Of a DNA stretch of 64,000 nt, positions 14,217 to 29,200 are shown in pieces. Below the pieces are notes generated by a model. That model did no database searches. It was given only the letters and a program-made list of their open reading frames with translations, and was not told the DNA's origin. Position numbers and translations under genes: made by a program. Origin of the DNA: Drosophila miranda (taxonomy: Eukaryota; Arthropoda; Insecta; Diptera; Drosophilidae); contig NC_046676.1 of NCBI RefSeq assembly GCF_003369915.1, positions 16,102,001 through 16,166,000 on the forward strand, in the 5' to 3' direction. Positions within the stretch are counted from its first letter, which is position 1, and every line of letters begins with the position of its first letter.

Positions 14217-17200
14217 TGTTGTGCATTAACTGGCAAATGCTAAACTAGAGCTCAGCCAGAGGTATGTATATACTGTTTTCTGTTTCAGGCCTATTAACAG
14301 TTGTCTATTTTTAGACCTTATCGAAGAATTTGCGAGTATTTTGGGATTAAGAGTTGGTTCTCAAATGATTCTTTAGGCATTCATATGTGTATTTTTGTAC
14401 AAAACTGTATATAAATATGTAAGTATGCTTGTGTCTTTTATAATTGCTTTAAATTTTAAATATTTATATATATATGTACATATATATGTATTTTATAAAT
14501 AGATTATGTATATCATCAGTTTATATCATATTTTGACCAGGGTCTAAGGTTTAAGTTGTAATCTCTTGATTTTCGTATCCCAATTTAATGATTATCTGAA
14601 TTTCTATGTTCCATGTTCCTCATCCCAAGCAATACTTGCGACTCATTCACAAAGAATTACTATTCGAAATGAGCTGGTTTCATTCATCAGCACATCACAA
14701 GCTCGACAGCCATGTCAGAAATATCATTACAATTGTGTTCCGTTTCTCAGGCTCCTTTAGAACGGCTCACACACACAGAAATATCATGGGGGGAAACATC
14801 ATGCGTGGAAAATGGTTATTCATAATCATTTGTTACGCTTAATTGTTGTCTTTGCGGTTTACCTCTCGGCTGCTTTGTGTGCTGACCGCAAATTGTTTTT
14901 AAATTCATTTCTCAGTCCCAGACAGTGGGGCGGCGAACACAAAAGCCGAACGGGTAGTCAAAGTCTGAGAATTTTTGATTATTGTCATTATTGGGGCAGA
15001 AGTAGAGTCAAAATCGTTTAGCGAGATGTGTGCCGCCGTAAAGTTTCCCACCAGAGCCGTGAAAAGCGCGCCTCAACACATTCCGGGTCCCGTCCTCATA
15101 GATTCCGCCTTGGATTCGGTCTTTTATGACTATTTGCTGTTTATTTTTGCTGAAATTTAAATCCGCACGCGTTCGGCTCTGGCGGATAATACGGTTTCGG
15201 TCTTGGTCTGGGTCTCGCTCTGGTTTATTATCATTTGCCGACACTTTTTTATGAGTTAAGCCAGACGCGGCTTATCTATGTGACAATGCGGTAGGCACCA
15301 CCAAAGAGAGCCGTTGAAATGGTTAAGGAGTGTGCGGCGGCAGCGGCAGCGGCCTTTACTGCCAGGCCTACAGCCAGGCACAGCCCACCAAACAACCGTC
15401 AGTCGCTTCATTCATAAATAAATTAAATAAAAATATTTTTTCAAGCCGCAAGCCATGCAACAATAACAAATAAGCGACGCGCGGAACGAGAGGATAAAGA
15501 ACGCAACCAACGCGCCAGCAAGAAATCTGCATAATGAAGCGTAATACGCAAGTGGTGTGGAGTTCTGATTGGGCCCGGATTCTGTGCCCCGTATTGAGGA
15601 AGGCTGGGCTTCCGTGGCAACGGCGGGAGTACGTCCTGGACGAGGACATATGGCTGAAGTGCGTTTTATTCATCCCAGGTCGACAAGCGAGGTATGAAAG
15701 GTAAAAGCTTTAATTACTCAGGCCAAGAGGGACTGGCAATTGAAGAGATATCGTTAATTAGGAACCCCACAAAAATACGGAGGAGGGAACTCTCCAGGGA
15801 ATGTACAGTTAAAGTGGTATTGATAGGGAAATTTTGAAGGGTTAAAAATAACCTTTCACCTATTCAAAATAGGAATATCAAAGAGTACATACACACATAC
15901 ATATGTAGAAACATTATTCTTTCAAGAGAATATCCACTCGTTTATTAACTTCAAGCTCGTTCCAATCAATTACGTGCCTTTGTTGACCATAAAAAATACA
16001 GGCGTTTCAGAAAATAAACTTTATAATTCCTTTTATAGATCCGCAACAAGCGCATATTTCAATAATGGCTCCCCATTCGCTTCCTTAGACCCATACACCC
16101 CTTGAAGTTATTAAAAGATTTGTGGCGCTCTGGTCAGGGGTCAATGGGAACCACCCCATATGAATGAATCGAGATTTCCGCATTGGCTTGGCCCCCACTT
16201 TCGAATCCATCGCCGATATTGGACTGCCCCGGATTCGGTACGCCTCTTTGGCAGCATTTTGTTTGGGCGTGTTAAAAGTTAAAATAAATCAAACAGCCAT
16301 AAATTTGCCGCTTTCGGCAATATGTGGGGAATTCGATACGTTCATCAAATGTAAAAGGGTTCAGGCGATGCGTTTGCTATCTATCAATAAATGTCTCTAT
16401 ATGCGGGCCATCGTCAGCCGCCCCACACACACACGCACATATTTTATCGGCGAAAGGACAGCAGCAGCAGCAGGACCCACAGTAGACGACGATACGCATC
16501 CCTTGCCCGTCCCTGCCGCCGTTTCCGTCTATATGTACTATGTCTGTCTGGAATGTCGGCTCCCCCGCACCCATTTAGCACACTTGTCGGGCATAGAAAT
16601 CACCCAAAGTGGGGCTTATGAAAAATATGGCGCAAAGGGGTTAAATGACGTATGCATTGCTGCCATTTCTCTTCTCTTCCCAAAGAGCTGGCTGCTGGCT
16701 GATGGCTCTTCATTTGCCTGCCGATGTCTTAGTTACCCAAACCGGAAGCTCCGAATATATCATAGCACCAACAGGCAGTCTGAGTGAGTTGTGCTGTTTG
16801 CTTTTTATGAGTAGCCAGAAGGACAACAAAAATGTGATCAATCGCGCCTAGAGTAGAGGTAGTGGTAGAGGTTGAGAATAAATGTAGAGCCATTTGCAGT
16901 TTTTGGTGAGGGAAATTTTGATCTTCCCCAAAGTGGAATGGAATGATGAGGGAAATGGACAGGAAACTAAGCTCCTCGCAAGTCTGATGCCTCATATCTA
17001 AAGTTGGTACAGATTAATGCCAGCAATTGGTGCAGATATTTCATTTAAACTATACATAAGCAAAGAGGCTGGGTAAATAGGAAAACGCCCCTCACGAGAG
17101 GCCGAGCATCCCCAGGAGAGGTCAGAGGCAGAGCCACTCCAATAAAATGTATTGTACGAGTGTCTGATTAACGGAGCAACCGCAAAACAATTTAATACTA

Positions 17201-20200
17201 AAACCCAAACCACATGCCCTGGCACGCGTCCCAGTTCTTTTTTTCCCGTTCCCAGACCCCAGTCCCAGAAAGGGAGTTGGTGAGCGACCCACCATGCCAC
17301 ATGCCTGATAAATGCACAAAATCTGCAACAAACTGTTGAGAACACGCGCTATCCGACAGATCGCGCTGGGGCTAGGGGTAGGTATAGCCTCAAGGGTATA
17401 GAATTACAATTTGGAACCGAGAACCGACTGCGTGATTCGCCCTTTTGACAAATCGCCTGCTCGAGTCGAGTTACCAGATCCGAAGATTCCGATCCACAGA
17501 TTAGCATTGTTCCAGGGCGCTGCCCACAAATTTGTGCGTTTCTATTGCCAGGTGAGATTCGGGCAACGTCTACTCCATCCAAAACCTCAATGACAATAAA
17601 GGAGAGGCATAAATCTAACCGGAAAACAATGCGGGGAGAAAGGATAATTTCGAAAAACCATTAATGGGCCGCGCACATTAACATTCTGTTGTGACAGGCG
17701 GCAGGCAAATGAGCCAGGACAGACACATGGCTGGAATCGGTTGGGTTATGGCGGTCATGGGTGCCAGAAAGTACAGGAAACGCAAGCTGCAGTCAAAAAA
17801 CTCCACTCCAGTCGACTCCCGGTCCTGTCACTGCCACGTTGTCCTTGCTTGCCGGTTCGTCTGGTAGCATGGCTGTCTTTGGTCTGTCATTTATATGGAA
17901 TGAACGTCATAGGTCGATTCTGAATTCCGGGAATTCGCTGACGCTGACGCTGTCCTGCCCGCATAAATCATGCTTTTGAAGGTAAAGACCGCCGGCCGTG
18001 ACCTGCGAAAGGCGTTTGGTATTTCTACTTTCCAATACGATAACTGTCGAATGCTGGAGAGTGTGGAAAAGAGAGAGTGAAGTGGAAAAGTGGAGGGACA
18101 GTCAAGTGGTAAGTAAGACCCTCAGAACTTCTAAAGGAAGTCCGTTGCACCCCTGGAAATGTCTGAAATAATTGTTTCCCCTCTCTGTTTTGTAAGTTTT
18201 CCATATTTAATTGCATGACAAGAGCTTAGCAACCATAGACAAAGTGTCTAATCAAATCAGAGCGCAGGACCAGCATCGGCAGGACTTAATCGCTTGATAG
18301 GCTTACAGCAGGCATCGTGGAAATGCGCAACGCGCCTCCACGAAAATCATTGACATCAAAGGCATTTCTGTTTCCCAGTTAATAAATGGCTAGCAAGCAA
18401 ACGGAATTGTTATTTATGGCATTATGCCAATAAGACGGAGGCTAATTTAGTAGCCGCGTGCCCCTCCCCCCACCAAAAAAAAACCCACGAAACACACTCT
18501 TTATAGAGACAGAGATATGGGATTGTGAAATGCGTTTCATTTTTAATCCAATTTGCATATAAAACGACACAAAGCCCGCTAAATGCAACCCTTAATAAGT
18601 CACCAAGGGACTCATGGGCGGCGGTCGCTTTGCGAGCACTTGAGAATATTGTGTAAATCCCATCGCAACCCACCACCGCACCGCACCGCACCGCACCGCA
18701 CCATAGTGCCGCCAGGAGACAGCCGTTCCACCACTTTACAATTGTCAAGGTTGGGTTTTCATTTTATTCCTCTGCTTCTCTGCTCCTGCTTCCTCCGCCC
18801 CTCCATTGTCAACTATAAATATGTCAAAGTTTCTGGTTACCATGGCCCATTGGTTCAACATCCACCCCAGAGAAGCAGCGAGGGCCAGCCCTAAGCGAGC
18901 TCTGTTCTTCCAAATTTTTAAGTATTGTCAATATTAGTAAATATTAAAAAGTGCACTGGGAAGGTACATTACTCTGGGGGTTGTTGCCCCCCTGCCACAG
19001 GAAATTGTAAATTTCTGTAAGCCGCAAGTATTACAGGCCGGGCAGGGCATTACCCTTCTCCGATCGCACTGACTGCCAATTTTTCACTTTCCTATGCAAT
19101 TTGTGTAATTTTTTATTAAAGACATTAGTCAAATAAGTGCGTATACGGGGACGGTGATCTGGTTCTCACATGACGCCGCCGGGCATTAATCTGAAATGGC
19201 AAACGCCCTCGCCAGGGCAACCAGAGCTTCCACACCATCCAGCCGACCCAACCGACCCACCCGCCAACGCACGAACCCACCGAGCCAGTCATTTTGGGCG
19301 ACCCACCGTGTGCGTCATTTGTTACATTTATTACATATTTTACTTTTTTTTTATTCGACGCTGTTTTCGATCTAAACGGATTTGGTTACCCGGCACCCAC
19401 ACCCCTCACACCCTAAACCCAACACTCGCCTTTGGCCTCGGAGAAAATTAAACTTTTCGCTTCGCTTTTGTACGGAGTGGAAAAACATTTGCTGCACTTA
19501 TGACGCCGCCCGCTCAGCCACCCCCTAAAACCACCACTACCCCATTTTTGTTTGGCATTGACTTCCGCCAGCTCGGACCGAGCCCAGTTTTTATTAGCTT
19601 CATTTTTAGTTACTCAGCTGTTTCAGGTTTTCTTTTGTCAGGATTTTTTCTTTTTTTTTTTGATGAGAAGAAGGGTGCTTTGATGGGCAGTTGCAACAGC
19701 AAATGTTGCAGGGGTTAATGTTCCCCTTCGCCTTCGCCTTCTCCCGATTCGGGTCGGGTGTGTGTATCTGGAACTGTTATTGTTGTCACGATTTTCGCAT
19801 ATTTCATAAATTCGGGCAGATTGCTAATTTGTGCTCTAAATTTGTGCAAATGCGGAAATATTTGGTTAGGGCTTTGGGTGGGATTCTCACTCTGCCATTA
19901 TTGAATTTATTGGTTGCTATTTATCAAATTGGATTTTCAAATGGGATTTTGGCAAGGATTGAGCTTGCATATTCCAGAGCGTGTGGTGTGCTGTATGCGC
20001 TTGTGGTTTAAAAGATTGAAAGTTGGGCAAACAGAAGCAGAAATTGAAATTATTTGACAGCTGCGGATAGTTAGTTGAGCTTCATTCGATTTATGATACG
20101 CTGATTCCATCCATGTGAATCGTACTCGTTATCATACTCGTGCTCTCCCTCGTATTTACTTTGGTCCCAATTGGTCTTGCCCAATTGACCGAAGGATTCG

Positions 20201-23200
20201 ACTCACTCTTGATAGCTCTGTGGCGTGGGATAGTTGACAGACAGACAATCGACAGAAGTCACATGAAAGAGTGACTTTTTCCATGATTATGGGGCACACG
20301 GGGAGCGTGTGATTAGCTCAATTTAATAGTTGCACGTATCACGTTTATTGGTTCTCTGCCCCTCGCTTCGAGTGTTCCTAAAAATAATGACATAACTATA
20401 GTTATAGATACATAAATCAACAAATGTCCTATCCCTCTGTGTGTTTACCTTCGGCTCTGGCTTCCAGTTGGACTATTAAACTAATTTCCAGTTGTCATTG
20501 ACGAGCACGCACACGGCAGTTCCTGCTCTTGACTATCTCCCTTTCCCTGTCCAGAGCAGTCCACTTACAATTCTCAGTTCCACTCTGTAGCCAGTCACAC
20601 AGTGCACGCACAGAAAGCCCTTGCTCTGACTCCCAGTAAACTTCCATCTGCCCTGCAGCCACAAACTAAACCTGGAGTCGGATATGTAGCCCCCTCTGAT
20701 ACCCCTTGCCTGCAGTGGGGTTCTGCATCCGGCTTCCTCTGCACTGTGGATGCCTCGACCTCCATGCAAATGAATACGACTTGACTCGACTCGACTCGTC
20801 TGCAGGATGTGTCAGGTAACTTTGACTCGCTATTCCCTGCCTCGTAGGCATTTTTGCCCAGATTCCATATTTACTGTCAATGTTAATTGCTCAGAATTGC
20901 ACTAAAGTGTTGACTTTTGTGCCGCACAGGAAACTGCCATGGTATGGCATGCAAGTGCTGAATTCTGAATACTGATTGCTAAATCCAAAGTTCATGACCC
21001 ATGTGTTCTGTGGTACTCTCCTTTCGAATTGATGGCAAAGGAATGCAATGCAGTTGCGGCAGAACAGAGTTTTGTGTTGCTATAGAGAGATTTGAAAAAA
21101 TTAAATTCATTTTTCGAGTGCCAGCTCAAGTGCCCTAATCCCTTGCTTAAGCCCACTTCCCACTCTCAAAGATCTTTTTGAGGAGCAGCCTTCGGGCTGC
21201 CGCTCTGTGGGAAGGGATAGCAAAGAAGATGCCATTTACTCGACAATTTCTCAGTTACTTTCCGGGGAATCATTTGCTACTTAAGGCGGCAACACATGTC
21301 GGCTTAAGCATCCTTTGGAAAACGCCCAGCCAGGGACATATGGCATACATTTCATCCTCGTTCCCATTTTCACTGTCAAATGTCGCCTTAGTCTCGTCTT
21401 ACGCGCTGTGTTAATTATACTAATTGCACTAAATCACTTGAAAATTTCGAAGAGAGTGCCGTAAAAAATGGATACCGAGATTAGGGCGTAGCACATTTCG
21501 CCCAGGTTCCTTATGAGGCCAACAAATGTCAGCACAGGCTGTGAGAAAATGCTGGAAATGAGCTGCTCTGGTGAAATTGTAGCCAGGCTCTGGCTCTGGG
21601 CTCTCGCATGTGGCTCCTCGCATGTGGTACATCGGAATAAATTACAGAATCTCCGCATATGGTTGGGTGGGTTAATAATATGGAAAACAGAATCAGGTCG
21701 GGCTGGTGAGCATTATTAATGATTGAGGCCGATGCCAACTCCAGGTTGTTTCTGGAACGCCCAGATTGATATTGAGTTATTGAGCAATGCGAGAAGTCGT
21801 GGAAAACTCATTATACAATATGGAGGACCACGTTTATAAACCCCTGTTTGTTTGTCCAAGACATAAGTCCTCAGAGGGAGGCATCTGAATGGTAACAATG
21901 GATCCCCAAGAGTATTGGAGAGATTCCTTCCGAGCGCACCACATCCCTTTTGGTGCACACTACTCGACGCATCTTTGCATCGTCTCCCTTCCCTTCCCAT
22001 CACGCCCCTTTGATGCATTCCTTATGCATATTCATCAACCCCTGATGGGCCCAGCAGGACTAGCCGATGCAACCTGTTCTCCTTACCCGTTCCCTGTTCT
22101 CGTGCCCGGCTGCATTTTCGCAGAATTCATACCAATTTGTGCGAGAGGGCTACAACAATAACCCACATCAATACGGCGGCACGTAGATGCCACGCACGTG
22201 GTAAAGGACATGGCCGGGACAGGACCCCCTGCCTGATGCCTGCGACAAACAAGGTGAGTGGACCGCTACGGCAGCGGGGAGTGCAATCAGCAAAGATGTG
22301 CATGGCCGACAATCCCATCCCCAACTCCACTCGGCGCAACCCCATCGCCACAGTGCCACCCCCATCCGTAAGCCGTTGTACGCGTGTCCACGCCACACGC
22401 GCGGCATCTTTGAGAGCTGTGTGGAAACTGGGCCTGTTCCCTTTCTAGCTCCCCCACACCACCCACTGTTCCTCTCATTATATTTGTGCACTGACTTTGC
22501 ACATGCCCGAAACTGGAGTCGTCTTTCCTATTTGCACAAGTGTTGTATTCCGTTCGTTCCCATTCGATCCGATCCGGGGCTCTTTGAACAACAATAAAAG
22601 AGATTAATAGACATGCGGGGAGCAGAGCACTGCGGAAGGGATAGGGGTGGGGGTAAGCTGCCAAGCCACATTCAATAATTGGTGCCTAAAAGGCCAGCAT
22701 ATTTGTCTGGCCGGCCCTGCCAGTAGGTGGAGATGGTAGACAGGCACAATGATCGATCTGTGAAATATTTCAATTTAATGAATTGCCTGCCGACAAAGGG
22801 TTGAGACGGAACAGTGGTTAGATATGATAGAAAACTATATGACATTACTACATAGTTTTCAGGGATTTTGATTCAAAGATTTTGGCTTTATAAATGTTCC
22901 TTAATAAATCCATCATGAAAAGATGTGCATATATTCATTTTCTTGGTAGTAATTGGGAATTTCTCTGTGACTATGATAAAAAACTATGCAAAAATTACGA
23001 CTACGATCATTCGCTTGTATGGATTCTTTCATGGGCATTACTATTTATTTCATTCCTTCGCTTAAATATTATATTTGTCTCACTGTCGGATGTGGATTGC
23101 ACGCATTAACTGTAACTTTAACGCGCTTATCGCTATTAATGAACAAATATGCAACTCAAGTACACACATTCGGTCTCAAGGATACGTCCCTGGAAGGGAT

Positions 23201-26200
23201 GTTGGATATCGAATGATGAGAGAGAACGCTGTGGAAGCCAAAGATTCTGAGAATGACGATGATGGCTTTGGTGGTTGCTGCGGTATGTCAATCAAATCAT
23301 TTCGGCAAGGGTTACCCGAAGCCAAGACGCCTCAAGTGCCACTCGTCATTGGGCTGATAAGAAGCAGACACAACGCCCACCGCCATGGCAATCTCCAAGC
23401 TTCACTTTCCACTCCCCTTAGCCTTAGCCTCTTCTCCTTTCTATCCTGCTCCTTTGCCTTCAGTTGTCAGATATGACAGTTAAATATAGACGCTCGAGTG
23501 GCTGCACGAATTTTCCTTTTACCTGGCAAACGCATTTTTAATTTCACTTTTTGCCCGTTTTCCACTTTCCACCACTTTGCACATAATTTAGTCATTTCAT
23601 TTGAAATACCCTGCCCTGCCCGGTCCGTGCCCCGCTCCACCCCGCTCTGCCTCGTCTCCCTCTCTGGTCCACACTATGCACGATCTGTCAAATGTCAAAT
23701 GCATGTCAAAGGCAACATGTCAGAGCCATTTCAAACGCTTTTCTCTCTTTATTTTTTGAGCTCTCCTTTCCTTTTTCCCATTTCCATTTCTATAGTTGGG
23801 CCAGGCGTTAAATGTATTGGACAGCGGCGTCTGTTCCGTCTGGGACTCGGAGTCCCGTCGCTGCCACTTTGTCTGGGTTCCGCTGCTGGGCTCTAGTTCC
23901 TGCTCCCTGTCCTGATCCTGTTCCCGTTCCCGTTCCCGACTCAGGTTTTGGCTTTGGGGCGGCCATCCTGGGGTGGTTTATTGTCATTTTTTGCGTTGCG
24001 GCAATTTGCGGCTTTTGATTAAAAAATACACACACCAAAAATCCACCAGGGGAATAATGCGACTCTTGTTGCTGTGTTGTTCTCTCAAATGGCTTTTGCA
24101 TTTTTGGGTTCTGGCTTTTCGATGGTTTTTTGTGGTATCTCTCGTTATGGTTGTCATTTTTGTCGTAACCTCTATGCGGGCTGAATATTGGTGTAGTTGA
24201 ATTTTCTCGAAGTGTCGGCCAGACGGCTGGTGAAAATTCCAGTTCGGGTTGGCAGGCGTCTCTTGGCATTTAGAATTTTCACCAAATGTGAAAGAGTGAT
24301 GGAGAAGAGCATGTAGCGCAAATAAAGTATAGTCTCGCCCTTTATTTTGGTCTATTCTAAAACTTCTTACACATAAGAGAACCAAAATAACCTGTGGATC
24401 TACGGAGGAGGCAAACTTGTGCTCTGTCATCTTCCGAGCTCTGTTTTCCCTGTCCCTTGGCGAATCCCCCACAGATCATAATCTTTTCAATTTCCCCAGC
24501 CGCCAGGCCCTCATAAACTTGATGTTCTGGAGCATGTGATCATATTTTACATACCATTTACTTTCATTGACACAGCATGGCCTGTCGGCACAGCTGTTAC
24601 CATTTCCATACTGGCCGGGCGGAAAGATGAGGTTTTAGAGCCATGCATTTTGAGGGCTTGTCAGTGCTCTAATTGCTCCTACCACAGAGCATCCACAACA
24701 TTAATCACGGAACTCACTCTGCTCGACTCAAATGCTGCAGAAAAAATTGGAAATTGGAAATCACAGTCATTTGCTAAGCGATAGAGGCCAGCTTGCCTGC
24801 CAGGTCCTGCGAGCTCCGAGAAGACAACCCCGTCCGGCTGTGGCATTTGAGTTATTGTCATGGGCCTGGGCAACTTGGCTTTGGATGCATTCGAGTGTGA
24901 CGTGAACTTTTTGCGCCCTGCCTTTTAGTGACGGCAGCGGGAAATGGATAGTGGGAGTGGACTGGGATTGAAAATGGGAATGGAAATGGGAATGGCAATG
25001 GGAATGAGATTGGGGGAAAGGAAAGTTGTCGCGTGCACGGCCGGAACTGACACAGGAAGCGCCGTACATCAGGCGAACGCGTTGACAATGCAATTGCGGA
25101 CAGGGAGCTCAAGCCCGGGGAATCCGGCCTGGACATACGCAGCACATCGCCCGTGGACTCCGGCAGGCACTGCCGGGGCCGCTGCCGCATTATTAGCTGT
25201 CAGTAAGCGGCAATGTCGCGACTCAACTCTCGTTTTTCTTTCCGCGCCTCTGGCTGCAACATTTTAACATAATTGGCATTTATGGCATAAAGTCCGTCCG
25301 CAGTGCCAGTGTGACAAGGGGCCCGCCAATCACTTTTTACTACTCGCTAACCAATTTTGTATCTGCAACTTTGCGCTTGAATGCATGCAACAACTTCTCA
25401 GTACTGAATCCCAAATGCCCCAATGGAAGTCCCATTCCAATCCACTTCGACCAATTGCCCAGTCCCCAGTCGGGCTGGAGTTCCCTTTGCGTGGCTGCAC
25501 TTTTCAAGTCAATTTCGTCTCTGGAAAATTCATAATATAAGGGACTACTGCTAGTCACGACTGTCGGTTACCCTGTTATATTGATTTGCATTCACATAGG
25601 GCTGCAGATGTCTAAGAAAAAGATATGGTAATCATATAAATCGAAATCAAATAGATTCTCGTATTTTGCCTGCTTGTAGAGTATTCCAAACTACTCGCAC
25701 GGCATCCAGGGTATTTTGAAATGAAAACATGTACACGCTTGCCATTTCTTTGGCGCACAAAATGGCTTGGAAAATATTTTTCAATCACTTTAATTGTAGA
25801 CAGATCCAATGGGGTTCGGGCTCCGAGGGCCAGACATCAAATTGCATTGGTGTATACTGGTATACACACACATATACACACATACATACTCGTATAAGTA
25901 TGTATGGTTGTGGGGTATTGCGTGGCCATATGCCATGCCCCATTCCCCTCCTGACACCGCCTGTACTTTTCTTTTTCCATAAACAAACTCTGGCAAGAGC
26001 AATGCAAATTTAATGTTGTCAAGCTGTCGTATCATACTGAAATATGCCCCACCACCACACCATTCCATATGCAAGGGAGCAGACAGCGACAGCCCCTCAA
26101 AGGCGGAGTCAGTCGGATGTAGTCATATGTCCACCCAGGCCAAGACGTAACAGGAGCTGGCTCCCGTTCCAGCGGCGCTTCCTCCACCCGATATGCACAC

Positions 26201-29200
26201 TTATATAGCTTACTTACCCGTATTCCCCAAGATAATGCCGGCAGGCATCAAGAAAAAGGGTACAAATTTCCTGTACTTCCGTTCCCCGTCACTCTGTTCC
26301 TCTTTAAGGAGGGGAGTGTCACTTGGAGGGCGGAGCGAGAAGATTGCATGCGGTACGTGGTTATTATCGCCTGCAATGTCGCCCCCCATTGCAGTGCCCA
26401 GGCGCTTGCATAACTGCCGGGCATTTGTAATAAAACTCGAGCGCATAATTGTTTGCCATATTTCTGAAACCCAAAATGGCGAAGGGGAAGCGCCGACCCC
26501 CACACCGAACCCAGGCACAGACCCTTTCCCTATTGCATACTTTTGGGGGTGCGGCAACGCCAATTTATGAGCAGGTGGAATTTTTAAGTAGTATGTGTTG
26601 CCTTTGGGGGCTGTGCTGGGCTGAGCTGGCACGTGAGTGTGGAGGTGATTTCTGAGCTGATTGCTTTCGCATTTTTGATGAGGCTTTGTTCCCACAAGAG
26701 ATATGGATATCACACAAAACTATACCAAGGGGAACGGCATATCCAGACCCCAGAGAACATTCGCTCTCATTGGATAGAAGAGTCTGTGAAAAAGCAATTT
26801 TGAAGCAATTTGATTATAGAAATTTGTGATATTGCTGCCCTTGAAATATAACAGAAGATGGTAGTTGATTTGTGCACAATTATTTTAGCTATTCGTTATC
26901 ATACGAGTATATACAGGAATTCAAGTACCGTCTGATCTGCAAGCATTGGCAAAGTATCTATTGCAAATGGTGTTGATCGTGGTATCCAAGTCTGCAAGCA
27001 TTCAAGCCAATCTATGGCGTTACGCATACGCCATATACGCCATATAAGCCACGAAATGTACGACAATGCTCGACCAAGTGGTAAGTGCGAAGACAACAAG
27101 TACAACAAGTGCCAAAGTATTCCAAGCTACCTTGCTATTCATTACACTCCCGCCGCCGCCGTCGTCTTCTCCAGTCGCCTGCACAAAGGCGTCTCCGGGT
27201 CTACGGTTCCCGCCCGACCGCACTTCGTGCCACGCCCGCGACACTTTCGCGGACGCCTTTGTCAGGCGGCTGACAGACAGGCGGCTCTTGGCGCTGAAAG
27301 CTGCTTTATATGCACATGGCGTATTCATCAAAGTGGTTTTTATATTACGTGATATTTTTCTGGTGCCTTTTTCGCTTCTTTTTTACTTTCGCCAAACAAC
27401 AAGATTTGCCTGACGTTTTTTTTTCTCCATTTTATATGATATTCTCCAGTTTTTTCTTTTATATATATTTTGTTTTTCGCAAACTTCTTATTTTCGTGGG
27501 TGTGGCTGGGCAATGATTTTGTTCTCTAACGAATTCATAAATATTCAAAACACATTGAAAATTCCTTCTTTCTGTTCGGTATAATTAGGTTTTAACCATC
27601 ATCAGTGGATCCCTTCGCTTCACATCGCATGTCTCCTCCTCTAATGAGCGCCTCTTTATGGGGCCGGCCCGTCAATCAGGCAAATAAAGTTGGGCTAAGA
27701 CAGGGACGATCAATTGTGACAAATGAGGGTACACGGACGAAACCCTAAGCCTGACAAGAAAGTTGAAGCTGCCACTTCTGATTGGGTAATAAAATGTTCT
27801 GCAGCAGTTGAGGCCCCCGACGGGATCCCGCAGCAATCTGGAAGATGGAATCCACTGCCATTTCATCGACTGTTCGACTGGCTTATCATCCACGTCGTGT
27901 GTCAGCAGCCGCCAAAGGTTCCACTCCCCTCCGTTCTGTTCTGTTCCCTCCACTCGGTTCCGTTCTGCAATGTATCAACCTTAATATTGACTTTCATTTC
28001 GGGAGCAGCTTTGAGGTCGTCGCATCCAAACCAGGTACTGACACCCGCACTGGAATTTGCTCCAGAGGGACGTCAGATCCGCCATCCGGCGGTTTTTTGA
28101 TTGAAATTGGAGATTGCAATTGCTCCGACTGTGTCTCCTCTCTATCTGCCTCTCGATGTGCTCCTCTGACTGCACCTTCAGCTGCACCTCCGGCTGTGCG
28201 GCTAGATATGCACGGGTATTTGCAGCTCGACGGCGGAAATTTGACTACGCAACGAGATGGGACCAGACAATTCAATACCCCCCAAAATGAGCGAATCTTG
28301 CGGTTGGCAGCCATCCGCAGTCGCTTTCGGCTGAGCAGGGTTTGGTCTAAACCGTTCGGATCAGGTCTGGCCAGGGGACAGCCCTCATGTGTGAGGTGCC
28401 AAAAAGTTTCCGGGCAACAAGAAATTCGTTTCTGATTGGGACACTGCCATAAAGCGGGGACTGATACTGAATTTGAGTTGAGCGGATAAGAGGAAAAGCC
28501 AATACCAAGTGAAGACCGCAGCGAATGGCGAAAGTCAACAACGTAATCTGGATCTGAATGGATTGAGAGATGTCGCACATCAATAAATTTATGCCATGTG
28601 GATTTTTCCCACCCCGATGCTCGTAATATAGAAATCTGGAGCAGAAAATGGCACTCTGCCAGACTCTGGCCATCATCCAGGTCGGCCACCCATAGCCTCC
28701 TCGTGCCCAGCCGCTCCTGTTCATTATCCCCTGCCATAGCGAGCAAACCATGCATTTTGTAAATTAATAACTCACGTAAGTAAATTAAATTAAAATCATA
28801 TTTATAGCATTTTAGTTAATTAAATGCGCAAAAATGTGCTCATCCTTAGTATTTTTTCCCCTTCCTTTGGTGGCTAGGTGAAAGTGTCAACTGCATGAGT
28901 GTGTGGTTACTCCTTCTGTTCTTGTTGTTGCCATTGCCATTGCTGTATCTGTGGCACACACGGATACGCACACACACACACCTCTCTGTGGCAGCCGCCT
29001 GCTTGCCGCGACATTTATGAACTTTATGAAGTCTGCTCCATAAATCATCTCTCCCATGCTCGGGGGGCCAGGGCTAGCATTTTGCTTAGGCGAATTTAAT
29101 GAAAAAATGGATATGGCATGGCCAAATGAAACATTCTCGAAGACTGGATGCTCTACAATCTATATACTATCCTTAAAAAGGATATCGAAAGGAATGAATG

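Noticed and set aside
16164-16787. 207-codon open frame on the plus strand
   Set aside because: Composition looks random, it crosses CACA and GCAGCA repeats, and there is no promoter, splice or family signal.
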